Origin: Actinomycetes bacterium
GTDB taxonomy: Bacteria; Actinomycetota; Acidimicrobiia; Acidimicrobiales; RAAP-2
Direction: 5' to 3'
Length of the DNA: 7,688 nucleotides
Assembly: GCA_021777285.1 (NCBI GenBank)
Contig: JAJYDR010000111.1
Location: forward strand, 1 to 7,688
The first letter of the stretch is position 1. Each line of letters opens with the position of its first letter. The position numbers and the translations under genes are program-made. The notes beneath the pieces were generated by a model. That model was not told where the DNA came from, did not search any database, and saw only the letters and a program-made list of their open reading frames with translations. This document shows positions 5,291 to 7,688 of the stretch, piece after piece.

Positions 5291-7688
5291 TTGGGCAACG
5301 TATTGAGTCCGCGGTACCGATACGGTGCGAGTTTTATCGACGAGGCGTCTGGGGTCCGCTTTGAGGGGCACCACCCGTTCGAGCGACCCGACCTCTGGCA
5401 GCGATATCTCGAAGACGCCGAAGGAAAGTATCGAAGTTTCGGCTTCGAAGGCACGCTGCGACGGCGCGAGCTCGATGAGGGTCAAGGGGTCCCGCTCTTC
5501 TTCGTCGGTTTTGCACCCGACGGCGAGCCGGTCGCCGGTTTACGCTTCCACGGCCCCCTCGAAAACCGCTGGGGCGCGGCGCTGATCGAGGAGATGGCGG
5601 ACCTGCCCGAACTCGACGAGATCGGTACCTTGATCGACAATGAGGCCCGATTCGGTATCATCGAAGCGAAGGGTGGGTGGGCCAAGGGCGAGGCCGTCCT
5701 CGGCGTGCGTCTCGTGGCCACCATCTCGCGCATCATGACTCACGCCGCCGTGTGGCTCGGAGCCGAACGCACGATCGCCGCAGTCTCGGACCTCCTCATC
5801 CCCGTCGGGAAAGTCGCCGGTGGGGAGGTACTCAGTCGAAACCACGTCCCCTTCCCCGACGAACGTTACCGCACCTACGCGGTCACGTGGCAGCGGTCAC
5901 GGTCGTACAACCTCGCCGATGAGGTCAACCAACGCGCACTGCGCCTCGAGGCTGAGCAGTTGGCCCGCGGACCCCGTACCGATGTCGCCCGACCACTCGA
6001 CGCCGCCTCGACCCGGACGCACTCGTTCCAACCGCTGGTGCTCGACGTCGCCACCCGCAGTGACCGCGAAGTCCTGCGGATCCTTCGACAAGACCCGTCT
6101 CTTCAGGTGATCGACCAGTTGGAGGACCAGCGAAGTCAGTTGGCCGAGTTGCGGCCTTCGCCGTCGCCGAATCAGCTGAACGAGGCGCCACGCTGGGTGT
6201 ACTACCCGTGGCGGCGCGCCGTCGTCCGGTTACTCGGACCCCGGACCTTCGCGAAGGTTCGATTGGACCGCAACCGGAACAAGGTAACCAGCGAGGAGCA
6301 GAGCCGGTTGCGCGGACTGCGAGTCGGGGTGGTTGGGGCGAGCGCTGGCCATTCCATCGCGCACGTCATCGCGATGGAAGGACTCGCCGGTGAGATACGT
6401 GTGGCCGACTTCGACACGATCGATCTCACCAACCTGAATCGGATTCCCGCCAGCGTGCTCGACCTCGGCGTGAACAAGGCCGTCGTCGTCGCCCGTCGGA
6501 TCGCCGAGATCGACCCGTATCTTCGGGTGTCGACCCTCACTGAGGGTGTCACGGCCGACAACCTCGACCGGTTCCTCGACGGTCTGGATGTCGTGATCGA
6601 GGAGTGTGACTCACTGGACATGAAGTTCCTCGTACGCGAGCACGCCCGCGCCCAACGAATCCCCGTTCTCATGGAGACGAGTGATCGCGGCGTCCTCGAC
6701 GTTGAGCGATTCGACCTCGAACCGGGTCGGGCCATCTTCCACGGCATCTTGGGTGACGTCACCGCCGAGAAGGTGGCCGGGCTCTCGCTCCTGGAGAAAG
6801 GGCCCTACCTGTTGAAACTGCTCGGTGCCAGTGACGTGTCTTCGCGCGGCGCCGTGACGTTCTTCGAGATCGGTTCCACTATCACGGGCTGGCCTCAGCT
6901 CGCGAGTGAGGTGACCCTCGGTGCGGCGACGGTGGCTGCCGCTGTGCGTCGGCTCGGACTCGGTGGTGCGCTGCCGTCGGGGCGGGTGCGGTTTGACGTC
7001 GAGGAACTGCTCGGCGGACTTGCGCCCGTCGATCTCTCGGTGGACGCCGATATCGACTTGTCCGCGCCGCCGCCCATTGACCCGGTACCCGAGGACGCCG
7101 ACGACATCACCATCATCGTCGACGCCGCGCGACGCGCACCGTCGGGTGGAAACAGCCAGCCGTGGCGCTTCGAGGCCGATGTCGACGAGGTTCGGTTCTT
7201 CCTCGTACCCGAGCGAACCTCGGTGATGGACGTCCAGCATCGCGGGAGTTACGTCGCGCTCGGAGCGGCCCTCTTTAATGCACGGGTCGCCGCGTCGTCG
7301 CTCCATCGACTTGGCACGGTGAAGTTGTTCCCCGAAGGGGCCCCTAGTCATCACGTGGCGACGCTTCGACTGGGAACGACGACGGATCAGCAGATTGCGC
7401 CGCTCTACCCGGTCATTCCCGAGCGGATCTCCAACCGCCAACCCGGTCAACCCGCGCCCATCGAGCACGAGATCGAGCAACTGCTCACGCGAGTGGTCGC
7501 GGCCGAGGGGGCGACGCTGCACATTGTCACCGATCGGACACGACTCAATGAAGGGGGTGAGCTACTCGGTCAGTGCGACCGACTCCGTTTCCTCATCCCG
7601 CAGGTCCACGAGCAAATGCTCGGCGAGTTGAAGTTCCCGGGTCGTGATCCCCTCTATGAGGGGCTCGACGTGCGCACGCTCGAGATGG
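5291..7688 (+). CDS. Rv1355c/MoeY-like fusion protein: N-terminal domain + E1/ThiF-like domain + nitroreductase-like domain (3' end outside window)
   Basis: Hand translation gives 799 codons without a stop, running off the right edge. Residues 1-230 form an N-terminal domain with mixed strands and helices (VAGLRFHGPL at 81-90, IAAVSDLLIPVGKVAGGEV around 162-180) that tentatively resembles an acyltransferase (GNAT)-type fold. Residues 340-575 are an E1/ThiF/MoeB-like ATP-binding domain: glycine loop GVVGASAGHS (346-355), VADFDTID (371-378), NLNR (381-384), GVNKA (393-397) and VIEECD (435-440). Residues 600-799 begin a nitroreductase-like domain of the Acg type with APSGGNSQPWRF (616-627). This order matches mycobacterial Rv1355c, annotated MoeY (possible molybdopterin biosynthesis), from memory. 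The E1 part has one Cys (C438) and lacks the CxxC pairs typical of MoeB/ThiF zinc sites, so a true molybdopterin or ubiquitin-like activation role is doubtful. No transmembrane segment is evident. No neighbour suggests a substrate. Confidence 0.8.
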   Translation, partial: MGNVLSPRYRYGASFIDEASGVRFEGHHPFERPDLWQRYLEDAEGKYRSFGFEGTLRRRELDEGQGVPLFFVGFAPDGEPVAGLRFHGPLENRWGAALIEEMADLPELDEIGTLIDNEARFGIIEAKGGWAKGEAVLGVRLVATISRIMTHAAVWLGAERTIAAVSDLLIPVGKVAGGEVLSRNHVPFPDERYRTYAVTWQRSRSYNLADEVNQRALRLEAEQLARGPRTDVARPLDAASTRTHSFQPLVLDVATRSDREVLRILRQDPSLQVIDQLEDQRSQLAELRPSPSPNQLNEAPRWVYYPWRRAVVRLLGPRTFAKVRLDRNRNKVTSEEQSRLRGLRVGVVGASAGHSIAHVIAMEGLAGEIRVADFDTIDLTNLNRIPASVLDLGVNKAVVVARRIAEIDPYLRVSTLTEGVTADNLDRFLDGLDVVIEECDSLDMKFLVREHARAQRIPVLMETSDRGVLDVERFDLEPGRAIFHGILGDVTAEKVAGLSLLEKGPYLLKLLGASDVSSRGAVTFFEIGSTITGWPQLASEVTLGAATVAAAVRRLGLGGALPSGRVRFDVEELLGGLAPVDLSVDADIDLSAPPPIDPVPEDADDITIIVDAARRAPSGGNSQPWRFEADVDEVRFFLVPERTSVMDVQHRGSYVALGAALFNARVAASSLHRLGTVKLFPEGAPSHHVATLRLGTTTDQQIAPLYPVIPERISNRQPGQPAPIEHEIEQLLTRVVAAEGATLHIVTDRTRLNEGGELLGQCDRLRFLIPQVHEQMLGELKFPGRDPLYEGLDVRTLEM

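Noticed and set aside
6611..7522. Long - strand open frame (303 codons)
   Set aside because: Antisense to the E1-like and nitroreductase-like coding region, with Arg/His/Gly-rich shadow composition and no recognisable motif.
5291..7688. Assigning a molybdopterin biosynthesis role from the name MoeY
   Set aside because: The E1 part lacks the zinc cysteines of MoeB and no other molybdopterin gene is in the window, so the pathway is not supported here.

Overview
The window carries part of a type IV pilus locus followed by one large multidomain gene of unrelated function. Coding is dense and fairly GC-rich, with GTG and TTG in use as starts. The combination of PilX-like, PilA, PilT and PilD proteins with a protein resembling mycobacterial Rv1355c (MoeY) suggests a chromosomal segment of an actinomycete. 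A lineage like Acidimicrobiia, where type IV pilus genes occur, is a guess rather than a demonstrated placement.

Left part (1-2363, + strand): the 3' end of a Ser/Thr-rich, probably exported protein; a PilX-like minor pilin with one N-terminal membrane segment and eight cysteines; a 307-base gap with a candidate promoter and a leader hairpin; and a classical major-type prepilin (PilA) with a G|FTLIE processing site. A perfect 16-bp stem-loop terminator follows pilA.

Middle (2462-5056): a complete PilT retraction ATPase, then a DUF429 (predicted RNase H-fold) gene overlapping it by one base. Facing them on the - strand, one base away, is a complete prepilin peptidase/N-methyltransferase (PilD). 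In the expected scheme PilD cleaves and methylates PilA, the minor pilins join or prime the fibre, and PilT depolymerises it. The extension ATPase (PilB) and platform protein (PilC) are not in the window and may lie to the left.

Right part (5057-7688): a 234-base spacer between divergent genes, then an open frame of at least 799 codons running off the right edge. It was translated by hand through the whole stretch without a stop. It joins an N-terminal domain with a tentative acyltransferase-like look, an E1/ThiF/MoeB-like nucleotide-binding domain and an Acg-type nitroreductase-like domain. This is the Rv1355c/MoeY architecture, whose biochemical role is, as far as I know, not established. 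It is the most interesting object here. No RNA genes, CRISPR arrays, insertion sequences or phage genes were seen.
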